This document shows, in pieces, positions 18,277 through 26,347 of a stretch of 52,366 nt of DNA. The DNA is from Photobacterium sp. SKA34 (GTDB taxonomy: Bacteria; Pseudomonadota; Gammaproteobacteria; Enterobacterales; Vibrionaceae). Below the pieces are notes generated by a model. The model did not search any database and was not told where the DNA came from. It saw only the letters and a list, made by a program, of their open reading frames with translations. Position numbers and translations under genes: made by a program. The stretch spans positions 66,975-119,340 of the forward strand of contig NZ_CH724143.1 in assembly GCF_000153325.1 (NCBI RefSeq), in the 5' to 3' direction. The stretch's first letter is position 1, and every line of letters begins with the position of its first letter.

Positions 18277-19287
18277 ATGGCTTTTAATCTTCGTAACCGT
18301 AATTTTCTAAAACTACTAGACTTCTCACCTCGTGAAATTCAGCACCTTTTAGAGCTTTCAGCTGACTTAAAAAAAGCCAAATATAACGGTTATGAGCAAC
18401 CTCGTCTTAACGGTAAAAATATTGCTCTCATTTTTGAAAAATCATCGACCCGTACTCGTTGTGCATTTGAAGTAGCGGCTTTTGATCAAGGCGCAAAGGT
18501 GACATATCTTGGGCCTTCAGGCTCACAAATCGGTCACAAAGAGTCAATGAAAGATACCGCTCGCGTATTGGGTCGTATGTATGATGGCATTGAATACCGC
18601 GGTTTTGGTCAAGCCGTTGTTGAAGAGTTAGGGCAATATGCAGGTGTCCCTGTATGGAACGGATTAACAGATGAATTCCACCCAACGCAAATTCTCGCTG
18701 ACTTCTTAACTATGCAAGAGCATATACAAGGTAAACAGCTTCATGAAGTGTCATTTGCTTACTTAGGTGATGCTCGAAATAACATGGGCAATTCACTGAT
18801 GGTGGGTGCCGCTAAGATGGGGATGGATATTCGTCTCGTTGCGCCAAAAGCATTCTGGCCTGAAGACGAATTAGTTTCACAGTGTCGTAAAATAGCAGAA
18901 GAAACGGGTGCAAAAATCACCATGACAGAAAATGTTCAAGAAGGTGTTCAGGGGTGTGACTTCCTCTACACAGACGTTTGGGTATCAATGGGGGAAGCTA
19001 AAGAAGCATGGGCTGAACGTATTAACTTAATGCTTCCTTATCAAGTCAATATGGACACGATTAAAGCTACAGGTAACCCACATGTTAAATTCATGCACTG
19101 TTTGCCAGCATTCCACGGTGAAGATACAACGATAGGAAAAGAACTCGCGAAAGAATACCCAGAACTCACACAGGGTATTGAAGTAACCGATGAGGTAATT
19201 GAGTCAAAACACTCCGTCGTCTTTGATGAAGCGGAAAACCGCATGCACACCATCAAGGCAGTGATGGTTGCAACACTCGGAAATTAA
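18277..19287 (+). CDS. arcB: Ornithine carbamoyltransferase (catabolic, arc operon)
   Basis: In this setting the enzyme would split citrulline with phosphate to ornithine and carbamoyl phosphate, although the family is also biosynthetic (ArgF/ArgI). The start is the ATG at 18277 ([16 protein letters not shown]), with AAAGAGG 8 bp upstream; a longer in-frame start at 18259 precedes that site. The product is 336 aa against 334 in E. coli. Carbamoyl-phosphate motif [10 protein letters not shown] and ornithine-binding MHCLPAFHG are intact. E. coli argI lies at the equivalent chromosomal place, so this may be the only or a dual-purpose OTC; the name argF is equally possible. A terminator follows at 19322. 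Confidence 0.93.
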   Translation: MAFNLRNRNFLKLLDFSPREIQHLLELSADLKKAKYNGYEQPRLNGKNIALIFEKSSTRTRCAFEVAAFDQGAKVTYLGPSGSQIGHKESMKDTARVLGRMYDGIEYRGFGQAVVEELGQYAGVPVWNGLTDEFHPTQILADFLTMQEHIQGKQLHEVSFAYLGDARNNMGNSLMVGAAKMGMDIRLVAPKAFWPEDELVSQCRKIAEETGAKITMTENVQEGVQGCDFLYTDVWVSMGEAKEAWAERINLMLPYQVNMDTIKATGNPHVKFMHCLPAFHGEDTTIGKELAKEYPELTQGIEVTDEVIESKHSVVFDEAENRMHTIKAVMVATLGN

Positions 19288-19321
19288 CTAAAAGTAATCA
19301 CTACAATAAAATATCAATATT

Positions 19322-19351
19322 AAAAATGTCGCCTATTTGTGCGACATTTTT
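19322..19351 (+). terminator. Terminator of the arc operon
   Basis: AAAAATGTCGC CTATTTGT GCGACATTTTT, an 11-bp stem with a T-rich tail, 35 bp after the arcB stop. Confidence 0.75.
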
Positions 19352-19467
19352 GTTAGTACTCATATGCATAAAATTCAACAGACAGCCTTAACTTTCAATA
19401 AAAACGCACACTTATTTATATTGGAAATTGAATAAATATCCGTTAATTGAATACTTTAAGCAAACGC

Positions 19468-19495
19468 TTGCGTCATGGAGAAATGGCGGTATAAT
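19468..19495 (+). promoter_or_regulatory. pyrBI promoter
   Basis: -35-like TTGCGT (19468-19473), 16-bp spacer, perfect -10 TATAAT (19490-19495). Transcription would start near 19502, about 25 bases before the leader peptide. Confidence 0.65.
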
Positions 19496-19526
19496 CCTTG
19501 CCAATTTGTCGAACACGAGCCCAGTA

Positions 19527-19601
19527 ATGAATCTGACAAAAGTAGACAGCACTGATTTATTGTCACCGTTTACTAACATCGGTTCGCATTCCTATTTTTG
19601 A
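19527..19601 (+). CDS. pyrL: pyrBI leader peptide (PyrL-like)
   Basis: A 24-codon open frame, starting MNLTKVDSTD and ending SHSYF, begins about 25 nt after the predicted pyrBI transcription start. Its stop codon TGA (19599-19601) runs directly into the attenuator hairpin. A T-rich stretch (CTATTTTTG) precedes the hairpin. In E. coli, UTP shortage makes RNA polymerase pause in such U-rich leader RNA, so the translating ribosome catches up and disrupts the terminator. The same arrangement is seen here. E. coli PyrL is 44 codons, so this one is shorter. No obvious strong Shine-Dalgarno is visible (ACGAGC is the best candidate). Supported by layout, not by sequence similarity. Confidence 0.6.
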   Translation: MNLTKVDSTDLLSPFTNIGSHSYF

Positions 19602-19634
19602 AAAAAGCCTCCTTTTATTAGGAGGCTTTTTTTT
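19601..19634 (+). terminator. pyrBI attenuator
   Basis: AAAAAAGCCTCC TTTTATTA GGAGGCTTTTTTTT, a strong hairpin with eight terminal T. It lies between the pyrB promoter and pyrB and begins at the last base of the leader peptide stop, the expected layout for UTP-sensitive attenuation. Confidence 0.75.
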
Positions 19635-19706
19635 GCCTAAAATTCGGCAAAGATAACGGCTCAGGTCGTAATAGCGTTATTTTATTATTAATAGAGGGAA
19701 GAAGAC

Positions 19707-20636
19707 ATGGCTAATTCGCTGTTTAAGAAGCATATAATTTCCATCCCAGAACTAAGTCGAGCAGAGCTTGAATTAATTATCCAGACAGCAAAGATGCTTA
19801 AAACAGATCCAAACCCGGAGCTGTTAAAGAATAAAGTCATTGCAAGTTGCTTCTTTGAACCTTCTACCCGTACACGCCTTTCATTTGAGACAGCTATTCA
19901 GCGTTTAGGTGGTACTGTTGTAGGTTTTGATACCGCAGGCAATACATCACTTGCAAATAAAGGTGAAACGCTCTCAGACTCTGTTCAAGTGATCACCTCT
20001 TATGTAGATGCTTTTGTTATGCGTCACCCTCAGGAAGGTGCGGCACGTTTGGCTTCTGAATTCTCAAATGGTGTACCAGTAATTAATGGTGGTGATGGCG
20101 CTAATCAGCACCCAACACAAACACTATTGGATTTATTTACCATTTACGAAACTCAAGGCACGCTTGATAATATCAACATCGCATTTGTCGGTGATTTAAA
20201 ATATGGTCGTACCGTTCATTCATTAACACAAGCCCTATCAAAATTTAATAACGTTAAATTTTTCTTTATTGCACCAGAAGTATTAGCGATGCCAGATTAC
20301 ATTTGTGAAGAACTGGATGATGCGGGTATCAAATACAGTGTTCATAGTGAAATGGAAGAGGTGATCCCAGAGTTAGACATTCTTTATATGACACGAGTAC
20401 AAAAAGAACGTTTCGATGAATCAGAATACGCACATATGAAAGCAGCTTATATCCTGACAGCAAAAATGTTAGATAATGCCCGAGATAATTTAAAAGTGCT
20501 TCATCCCCTTCCTCGCGTCGATGAAATCACTGTCGATGTAGATAAAACCAAGCATGCTTACTTTTTTCAACAAGCAGAAAATGGTGTATACGCGCGCCAA
20601 GCGCTATTAGCTCTTGTTCTTAATGAAACGCTGTAA
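19707..20636 (+). CDS. pyrB: Aspartate carbamoyltransferase, catalytic subunit
   Basis: PyrB joins carbamoyl phosphate and aspartate in pyrimidine synthesis. The 309-aa product has the carbamoyl-phosphate motif [14 protein letters not shown] (about 50-63), the [10 protein letters not shown] 130s/80s loop region, [16 protein letters not shown] and the C-terminal HPLPRVDEI. Length matches E. coli (311). It overlaps in substrate with the arc operon upstream, because carbamoyl phosphate made from citrulline could feed it. pyrI follows after 15 bp. Confidence 0.97.
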   Translation: MANSLFKKHIISIPELSRAELELIIQTAKMLKTDPNPELLKNKVIASCFFEPSTRTRLSFETAIQRLGGTVVGFDTAGNTSLANKGETLSDSVQVITSYVDAFVMRHPQEGAARLASEFSNGVPVINGGDGANQHPTQTLLDLFTIYETQGTLDNINIAFVGDLKYGRTVHSLTQALSKFNNVKFFFIAPEVLAMPDYICEELDDAGIKYSVHSEMEEVIPELDILYMTRVQKERFDESEYAHMKAAYILTAKMLDNARDNLKVLHPLPRVDEITVDVDKTKHAYFFQQAENGVYARQALLALVLNETL

Positions 20637-20651
20637 GTAGGAGTATTGATC

Positions 20652-21119
20652 ATGTCTAAAGAAACACAACTGCAAGTTGAAGCAATTAAAAATGGCACGG
20701 TTATCGACCATATTCCTGCTAATGTTGGTATTAAAGTTTTAAAGCTATTTAATATGGATAACTCAAATCAACGAGTTACTATCGGCTTAAACCTACCATC
20801 ATCGGCTCTCGGCGCTAAAGATCTCATTAAAATCGAGAATGTATTCATTAATGAAGATCAAGCAAATCAACTAGCACTCTATGCACCGAAAGCAACTGTA
20901 AACCAAATTGAAAACTATGAAGTGGTAAAAAAGCTAAACCTTTCACTTCCTAACTTTATCAGCGCTGTATTTAAGTGTCCAAATAGTAACTGTATCTCTC
21001 ACGGTGAGCCTGTTAGTAGTGGTTTTAAAGTGATAACTAAAAAAGCAGATATTCAATTAAAGTGTAAGTACTGTGAGAAAGTTTTCTCTCGCGAAATTGT
21101 GACTGAGTGCAACGCTTAA
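20652..21119 (+). CDS. pyrI: Aspartate carbamoyltransferase, regulatory subunit
   Basis: PyrI binds CTP/ATP and gives the PyrB6PyrI6 holoenzyme its allostery. The start is the ATG at 20652 ([15 protein letters not shown]), with AGGAG about 8 bp upstream; a TTG at 20646 is less likely. The product is 155 aa against 153 in E. coli. The nucleotide-binding N-terminal domain ([19 protein letters not shown]) and the four zinc cysteines (CPNSNC and CKYC) are intact. A terminator follows at 21136. Confidence 0.96.
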   Translation: MSKETQLQVEAIKNGTVIDHIPANVGIKVLKLFNMDNSNQRVTIGLNLPSSALGAKDLIKIENVFINEDQANQLALYAPKATVNQIENYEVVKKLNLSLPNFISAVFKCPNSNCISHGEPVSSGFKVITKKADIQLKCKYCEKVFSREIVTECNA

Positions 21120-21135
21120 TATCTCAGTTGAATCA

Positions 21136-21164
21136 CTAAGCCTATTTCAATCGAATAGGCTTAG
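21136..21164 (+). terminator. Terminator after pyrBI
   Basis: CTAAGCCTATT tcaatcg AATAGGCTTAG, a perfect 11-bp stem followed by TTT, 17 bp after the pyrI stop. Confidence 0.75.
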
Positions 21165-21392
21165 TTTCCCCTCTTATAATGCTCCACCTATCAGCATGAA
21201 CGATACATAGCCCCAACCCCATGCCTTTTGATAGATTAGTGATAAGCATCAAATCTCTTATTAGTATTTATTGTTACTCTACTTTCGAAAATAATAACAA
21301 CATTGGAAATATGCTCACATCGCCTCTGAGTCTCGGACTTGAAACCAAAGTGCGTAACATTATAGTTGATAGCATAAAGAAAGGAGCAACCC

Positions 21393-21884
21393 GTGGAGGA
21401 CTATGTATCACACGGTGCAATAAATCATCACTTTAAAGAGGATGACATTACCTCGGCCTGTAAACAGTTATTGCAACAGCAAAGCTTTACTACTCAAGAT
21501 GATATCCGACAAACCCTGATCAAAATAGGTTTTAGTGACATCAGTCAATCCACGGTTTCACGTTTACTTTCACGGTTAAGTGTTACCAAAATACCTAACG
21601 TTTATGGCAAAAAAGTTTACTGCTTAACCACCGAAAATGAACCAGTCAAAGTACAATCCGTCATCGCCTCACAAATTGAATATATTACTCATAATCAACT
21701 AGTTATCGTAGTAAAGACACACCCTGGCTGCGCGCAATTAATCGCAAGGCTTGTCGATGTTCACCCTCATAAAGAGATCCTAGGCACAGTTGCTGGCAAT
21801 GACACTGTTATGATTGCTCCAAGTGATATAAACAGAATTACCGAATGCGAAACAGCGATACGTACAAAACTAGGGTTGATATAA
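21393..21884 (+). CDS. ArgR-family repressor paralogue with altered ligand position
   Basis: The 163-aa product aligns along its length with the arginine repressor. The N-terminal winged helix includes SFTTQDDIRQTLIKIGF and the recognition helix SQSTVSRLL (51-59). The C-terminal hexamer and ligand domain includes THPGCAQLIARL and EILGTVAGNDTV. In E. coli ArgR the last motif is GTIAGDDT, where Asp128 and Asp129 contact arginine; here the first is Asn136 (codon 21798-21800). The start is a GTG at 21393, with AAAGGAG (21380-21386) 6 bp upstream. Vibrionaceae usually keep the canonical argR next to mdh (from memory), so this is probably a second, pathway-specific copy controlling the arc genes. 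Effector unproven. Confidence 0.85.
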   Translation: MEDYVSHGAINHHFKEDDITSACKQLLQQQSFTTQDDIRQTLIKIGFSDISQSTVSRLLSRLSVTKIPNVYGKKVYCLTTENEPVKVQSVIASQIEYITHNQLVIVVKTHPGCAQLIARLVDVHPHKEILGTVAGNDTVMIAPSDINRITECETAIRTKLGLI

Positions 21885-21978
21885 ATAGGTTTTAAGCTTG
21901 AATCTTATAGCAAATGCCCCAATAACATTAGAAATAAGTAATATGCCCAGCATGAATTATGATTTATAAGGATAAACA

Positions 21979-22365
21979 ATGACTAAGGTTCTTCATACAG
22001 AACAAGCTCCTGCAGCAATCGGTCCATACGTACAAGGTGTTGACCTTGGCAATATGGTACTAACTTCAGGTCAGATCCCTGTAAACCCTGCAACAGGTGA
22101 AGTACCAGAAGAGATTGCTGCGCAAGCTCGACAATCTTTAGACAATGTAAAAGCTGTAGTGGAATCTTCAGGTCTTCAGGTTTCTGACATTGTTAAGATG
22201 ACTGTTTTTGTTAAAGACTTAAATGACTTCGCTGCCGTTAACGAAGTGTATGGTAACTTCTTTGATGAGCATAACGCACCTTACCCTGCACGTTCTTGTG
22301 TTGAAGTTGCACGTTTGCCAAAAGATGTAAAAATTGAAATCGAAGCAATTGCTGTTCGTAAATAA
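21979..22365 (+). CDS. ridA: RidA enamine/imine deaminase (YjgF family)
   Basis: RidA hydrolyses reactive enamines such as 2-aminoacrylate released by PLP enzymes, protecting the cell. The 128-aa product has the family's GPYVQGVDLGNMVLTSGQIP (residues 15-34) and the C-terminal NAPYPARSCVEVARLPKDVK with the conserved Arg (Arg105 in E. coli) that anchors the substrate carboxylate. In E. coli ridA also directly follows pyrBI; here the ArgR paralogue sits between them. It is followed by a terminator shared with idi. Confidence 0.96.
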   Translation: MTKVLHTEQAPAAIGPYVQGVDLGNMVLTSGQIPVNPATGEVPEEIAAQARQSLDNVKAVVESSGLQVSDIVKMTVFVKDLNDFAAVNEVYGNFFDEHNAPYPARSCVEVARLPKDVKIEIEAIAVRK

Positions 22366-22404
22366 TCGTCGATATTAAACGTTTAATTACGTCTTAATTT
22401 GCTA

Positions 22405-22444
22405 TAAAAAAAGCTGCTAACGGAGTCTCGTTAACAGCTTTTTT
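22405..22444. terminator. Bidirectional terminator, ridA / idi
   Basis: AAGCTGCTAACG GAGTCT CGTTAACAGCTT, a 12-bp stem with a single mismatch (a U-G wobble in the minus transcript), flanked by A and T runs on both sides and lying between convergent genes. Confidence 0.75.
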
Positions 22445-22463
22445 ATTAATAAAACAACGCTAG

Positions 22464-22991
22464 TTACTTAGTGGCAAAAGCAAACACTTGACCAAACCAT
22501 GCAGTAAATAATTCAGGCTGAGTCTTTAACGTTTGTTTAATCGCCTCTTCAGACCACCAGCGATAGTCCATCACTTCATCAGCGTTAGGGACAATCTTTA
22601 TCTCGCCAACATCAGCCATCAACACATGATCGAGTTCATGCTCAAACAGTTGATTATCAAGCTCTGCGTAATAACAGAAGTGACCAATATCTGATAACGA
22701 AGTCACTTGCGTGATCCCCATTTCTTCTGCTAAACGTCGTATCCCTGCTTGTTCTATCGACTCATGTTGACGAGGGTGTGAACAACACGTATTAGTCCAC
22801 AGCCCACCACTATGATATTTATGCAACGCGCGTTGATGAAGTAAGTATTCACGACCAGACGTGGTATTTCGATACAACAAAACCGAAAATGCCAAATGTA
22901 AAGCACCTTGTTGATGCGCTGCCATTTTCTCTTGTAAGCCTTGAAATTCACCTTGGCTATCAACCAAGACTACATATTCTTCAGTCATCAA
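22464..22991 (-). CDS. idi: Isopentenyl-diphosphate delta-isomerase, type I
   Basis: Idi interconverts IPP and DMAPP for isoprenoid synthesis. The 175-aa Nudix-fold protein shows the type I signatures LWTNTCCSHPRQHE (active-site Cys and metal His residues) and AGIRRLAEEMG, followed by EHELDHVLM and the C-terminal YRWWSEE. Length fits the bacterial enzyme (about 180). Two adjacent ATG codons (22991 and 22988) could start it. It lies at the junction between the arginine/pyrimidine block and the parC/parE block, and is convergent with ridA. Confidence 0.93.
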   Translation of the reverse strand: MMTEEYVVLVDSQGEFQGLQEKMAAHQQGALHLAFSVLLYRNTTSGREYLLHQRALHKYHSGGLWTNTCCSHPRQHESIEQAGIRRLAEEMGITQVTSLSDIGHFCYYAELDNQLFEHELDHVLMADVGEIKIVPNADEVMDYRWWSEEAIKQTLKTQPELFTAWFGQVFAFATK

Positions 22992-23040
22992 TCTTTACAC
23001 TGTTATAAAATTACCCCTTTAAATTCAGGGGGATTAAAAT

Positions 23041-23075
23041 AAAACAAGGACATGTGATAAACATGTCCTTGTTTA
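23041..23075 (-). terminator. Terminator after plsC
   Basis: AAACAAGGACATGT GATAA ACATGTCCTTGTTT, a 14-bp perfect stem between plsC and idi. It would end plsC transcription before idi. Confidence 0.8.
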
Positions 23076-23098
23076 TTAATACTTACGAAACAAATAAA

Positions 23099-23824
23099 TT
23101 AGCCTTTACTACGCTCACTCGCTTCTGCATTAAGCTCTGCTAATTTTTCAGCCATGACATCATGAGAACGGCTAGAGAGACTACGAACGTCTTCTTTATG
23201 TAAGCCGTCCGTTGAAATCGGCTTCATCACTTCTACAATCACCACGTCGTTATCCCAACGATTTAACCTGACATGATCAGTTGAACTACAAACAATCGGT
23301 ACAACAGGAACATTCGCGCCAATTGCAGCATGGAAAGCACCTGTTTTAAACGGCAATAAACCACGCCCACGAGAGCGAGTTCCTTCAGGGAACATCCACA
23401 CAGAAACTTTGTTTTGTTTAATTTTATCGACAACTTGACCTATGGTACCCACCGCTTTACTGCGGTTTGCACGATCAATTAAGATATTACCTGTTATCCA
23501 GTATAGCTGACCAAATAACGGTAACCATACTAAACTTTTTTTACCCACAGTAACGGTGCGAGGCATGATTGCACCAGAAACCGTAAAGAGATCATAAGTA
23601 TTCTGGTGGTTCGCAATATAGATAGCAGAGCCGACTTTTTCAGCACCCTCTGCGTATCGGAACTCTAATTTGATCCCTAGTACACGTGACATTTTACTAA
23701 ACAAACGTCCAAAGGTATAAACGTGTTTAGGGTTACGTGGGCTTAATAAACAATATCCGCAACCAAAAATAAACGTCACGATAGCAAAAATTGCGATAGC
23801 AAATATCCGCAAAACAAAAATCAT
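23099..23824 (-). CDS. plsC: 1-acylglycerol-3-phosphate O-acyltransferase
   Basis: PlsC acylates lysophosphatidic acid to phosphatidic acid at the inner membrane. The start chosen is the ATG at 23824 (MIFVLRIF), with AGGAGA 6 bp upstream, giving 241 aa like E. coli PlsC (245); a longer opening to 23866 has no support. An N-terminal membrane helix (3-22) is followed by CLLSPRNPKHVYTFG, the catalytic NHQNTYD (HX4D motif), GNILIDRANR, the FPEGTRSRGRGLLPFKTGAF block and VPVVPIV. In E. coli plsC follows parC in the same orientation; the same order is kept here with a terminator between. Confidence 0.96.
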   Translation of the reverse strand: MIFVLRIFAIAIFAIVTFIFGCGYCLLSPRNPKHVYTFGRLFSKMSRVLGIKLEFRYAEGAEKVGSAIYIANHQNTYDLFTVSGAIMPRTVTVGKKSLVWLPLFGQLYWITGNILIDRANRSKAVGTIGQVVDKIKQNKVSVWMFPEGTRSRGRGLLPFKTGAFHAAIGANVPVVPIVCSSTDHVRLNRWDNDVVIVEVMKPISTDGLHKEDVRSLSSRSHDVMAEKLAELNAEASERSKG

Positions 23825-23954
23825 TTTAGCTCTCCTCAGCGTACAAGCGTTCGCTAGTATACTCACAGCAAGAGAAAATACACGTTTTATGTGTATTCTT
23901 TATTCACTTATTATTCGCTTATCAATAGAAACGATACACACAACTTAGATCAAA

Positions 23955-23977
23955 AAAGCCCTCAATGTGAGGGCTTT
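23955..23977 (-). terminator. Terminator after parC
   Basis: AAAGCCCTC AATGT GAGGGCTTT with A runs on the left, which become T runs in the minus transcript, 20 bp past the parC stop. Confidence 0.8.
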
Positions 23978-23997
23978 GAATATCTCATCAGAAATAA

Positions 23998-26274
23998 CTA
24001 TTCCGATGGAATACCGGAAGATTGCTCGTTTGGTGAATCAATCTCCATGCGTGTCACTCGCTGTAGACCTCGAGGTAACATCGCTCCTCGACGCCCACGC
24101 TCACCACGGAAATTATAGAGATCCGACGGTTTCAATCCTAGTTTACGTTTACCTGCATAAAGAGTGACATGGGTATCTGCACTAATTACCGTTAAGTAGG
24201 ATAAGAATTCTTCACGCGCTTTTGAACGTGCAGATGGAATGTTAATGATCTTGTTACCCTTACCTTTACCCAGTTGCGGTAAATCTTTAATTGGGAACAG
24301 TAACATTCGACCTTCATTGGTAATGGCTAATATCTGATCATTCTCAATATCAGCAACAGGCTGTGGCGGCAGCACAGCAGCATTTTCAGGTACCGTTAAT
24401 AAGGCTTTACCGCTCTTATTTTTCGATACCATATCTGTGCTCTTACAGATAAATCCATAACCTGCATCCGATGCCATTAACCAAATTTGATCGTCTTCTG
24501 CCATTAACACTTGGCGCATATTTGTGCCTGGGGTTAAATTTAAACGCCCCGTGATAGGTTCACCTTGGCTACGTGCAGATGGCAAGCTATGTGATTCTAA
24601 CGCATAACTTCGTCCATCAGAGCCTAAGAAAATCGCAGGCAGATTACTCTTACCTCGAGCATGCGCAAGGTAACTGTCACCCGACTTATAATTTAGCGAG
24701 CTTGGATCTACCTCATGGCCTTTAGCATGACGGATCCAGCCTTTCTCTGATAGTACAACTGTGATCGCCTCACTTGGGATCAAGTCACGTTCAGTTAATG
24801 CTTTCGCTTCTTCACGTTCAACTAATGGCGAACGGCGATCATCACCATACTTCTCTGCATCAGCGAGAATTTCTTTCTTAATTAAAGTATTTAAGCGACG
24901 CTCAGAGCCCAGTAACTTTTCTAGTTGCTCACGCTCTTTGGCTAATTCGTCTTGCTCAGCACGGATCTTAATTTCTTCAAGCTTGGCTAATTGACGCAGT
25001 TTAATTTCTAAAATTGCGTCTGCTTGAATCGCTGATAAACCAAAACGTGACATGAATTCTGCTTTTGGATCTTCCTCATTACGGATGATCTCAATCACTT
25101 CATCAATGTTAAGGTAAGCGGCCAGTAAACCTTCTAAGATATGTAAGCGCGCATTCACTTTATCTAAACGGTACTGTAAACGACGACGTACTGTTGTACG
25201 GCGATATTCAAGCCATTCAGCAATAATCTCCACTAAACCTTTTACTTGTGGACGACCATCTAGACCTAGCATGTTCAAGTTCGCACGGAAGCTCTTTTCA
25301 AGATCTGTTGAAGCAAACAGGTGATTCATCAACTGCTCGCAATCAATGCGGTTAGAGCGTGGCACAATCACAATACGAGTTGGGTTTTCGTGATCGGATT
25401 CGTCACGTAAGTCCTCAACCATTGGCAATTTCTTCGCACGCATTTGGCTAGCAATTTGCTCAAGTAGTTTTGCACCTGACGTTTGGTGTGGCAATGCGGT
25501 AATAACAATATCACCGTTCTCTTTGTGCCAAACCGCGCGCATTCTAATGCTGCCTCGGCCACTCTTATAAACTTTCTTTAGGTCAGCCTTAGAGGTAATG
25601 ATTTCCGCTTCTGTTGGGTAATCAGGGCCTTGAACAAACTCCATTAGCGCATCAAGATCCGCCTTTGGGTTTTCAATCATGTGTACTGCAGCATTGGCAA
25701 CTTCACGCGCATTGTGCGGTGGTATATCGGTTGCCATACCAACAGCAATACCCGTCACGCCATTAAGCAAAATATGCGGCAGACGTGCAGGTAACATCTT
25801 AGGCTCTTGCATTGTACCGTCAAAGTTTGGTACCCAATCTGCAGTGCCTTGACCTAACTCAGACAGCAATACTTCAGAAAAACGTGATAAACGTGATTCG
25901 GTATAACGCATCGCAGCAAATGACTTAGGATCATCAGGTGCCCCCCAGTTACCTTGCCCATCTACTAACGGATAACGGTAAGAGAAAGGCTGTGCCATCA
26001 ATACCATGGCTTCATAACAGGCAGAATCACCATGAGGGTGATATTTACCTAATACATCACCCACTGTACGGGCTGATTTTTTATATTTTGCCGTTGCACT
26101 TAAACCCAGCTCAGACATCGCATAAATAATACGGCGCTGTACGGGTTTAAGACCATCACCGATAAACGGTAAAGCACGATCCATGATTACATACATGGAG
26201 TAATTTAAATAAGCGTCTTCAGTAAACTTCCTAAGAGGAAGTTGTTCAACGCCATCCATTGAGACATCAGTCAT
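23998..26274 (-). CDS. parC: DNA topoisomerase IV subunit A
   Basis: ParC is the DNA-cutting subunit of topoisomerase IV, which unlinks daughter chromosomes. The 758-aa protein is full length. The quinolone-resistance region reads [12 protein letters not shown] with Ser84 and Glu88, equal to E. coli Ser80 and Glu84, so it is wild type at both common resistance positions. The catalytic tyrosine is Tyr124 in [12 protein letters not shown] coiled coil lies around 400-470, and the C-terminal beta-pinwheel repeats follow (for example [28 protein letters not shown] and KGNKIINI). parE lies 73 bp upstream in the same direction. Confidence 0.97.
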   Translation of the reverse strand: MTDVSMDGVEQLPLRKFTEDAYLNYSMYVIMDRALPFIGDGLKPVQRRIIYAMSELGLSATAKYKKSARTVGDVLGKYHPHGDSACYEAMVLMAQPFSYRYPLVDGQGNWGAPDDPKSFAAMRYTESRLSRFSEVLLSELGQGTADWVPNFDGTMQEPKMLPARLPHILLNGVTGIAVGMATDIPPHNAREVANAAVHMIENPKADLDALMEFVQGPDYPTEAEIITSKADLKKVYKSGRGSIRMRAVWHKENGDIVITALPHQTSGAKLLEQIASQMRAKKLPMVEDLRDESDHENPTRIVIVPRSNRIDCEQLMNHLFASTDLEKSFRANLNMLGLDGRPQVKGLVEIIAEWLEYRRTTVRRRLQYRLDKVNARLHILEGLLAAYLNIDEVIEIIRNEEDPKAEFMSRFGLSAIQADAILEIKLRQLAKLEEIKIRAEQDELAKEREQLEKLLGSERRLNTLIKKEILADAEKYGDDRRSPLVEREEAKALTERDLIPSEAITVVLSEKGWIRHAKGHEVDPSSLNYKSGDSYLAHARGKSNLPAIFLGSDGRSYALESHSLPSARSQGEPITGRLNLTPGTNMRQVLMAEDDQIWLMASDAGYGFICKSTDMVSKNKSGKALLTVPENAAVLPPQPVADIENDQILAITNEGRMLLFPIKDLPQLGKGKGNKIINIPSARSKAREEFLSYLTVISADTHVTLYAGKRKLGLKPSDLYNFRGERGRRGAMLPRGLQRVTRMEIDSPNEQSSGIPSE

Positions 26275-26347
26275 CGTTAGATAATCCGTCTTTAATTTTG
26301 CTTATCTGCCAGTTATCACTAACAGATGAAATAGAATAAAAAGCTGA

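Noticed and set aside
21221..21436. 71-codon open frame upstream of the ArgR paralogue
   Set aside because: It overlaps the real gene in another frame, has no ribosome site and shows no protein-like composition.
23998..26274. Quinolone-resistance change in parC
   Set aside because: Ser84 and Glu88 (E. coli Ser80 and Glu84) are both wild type.
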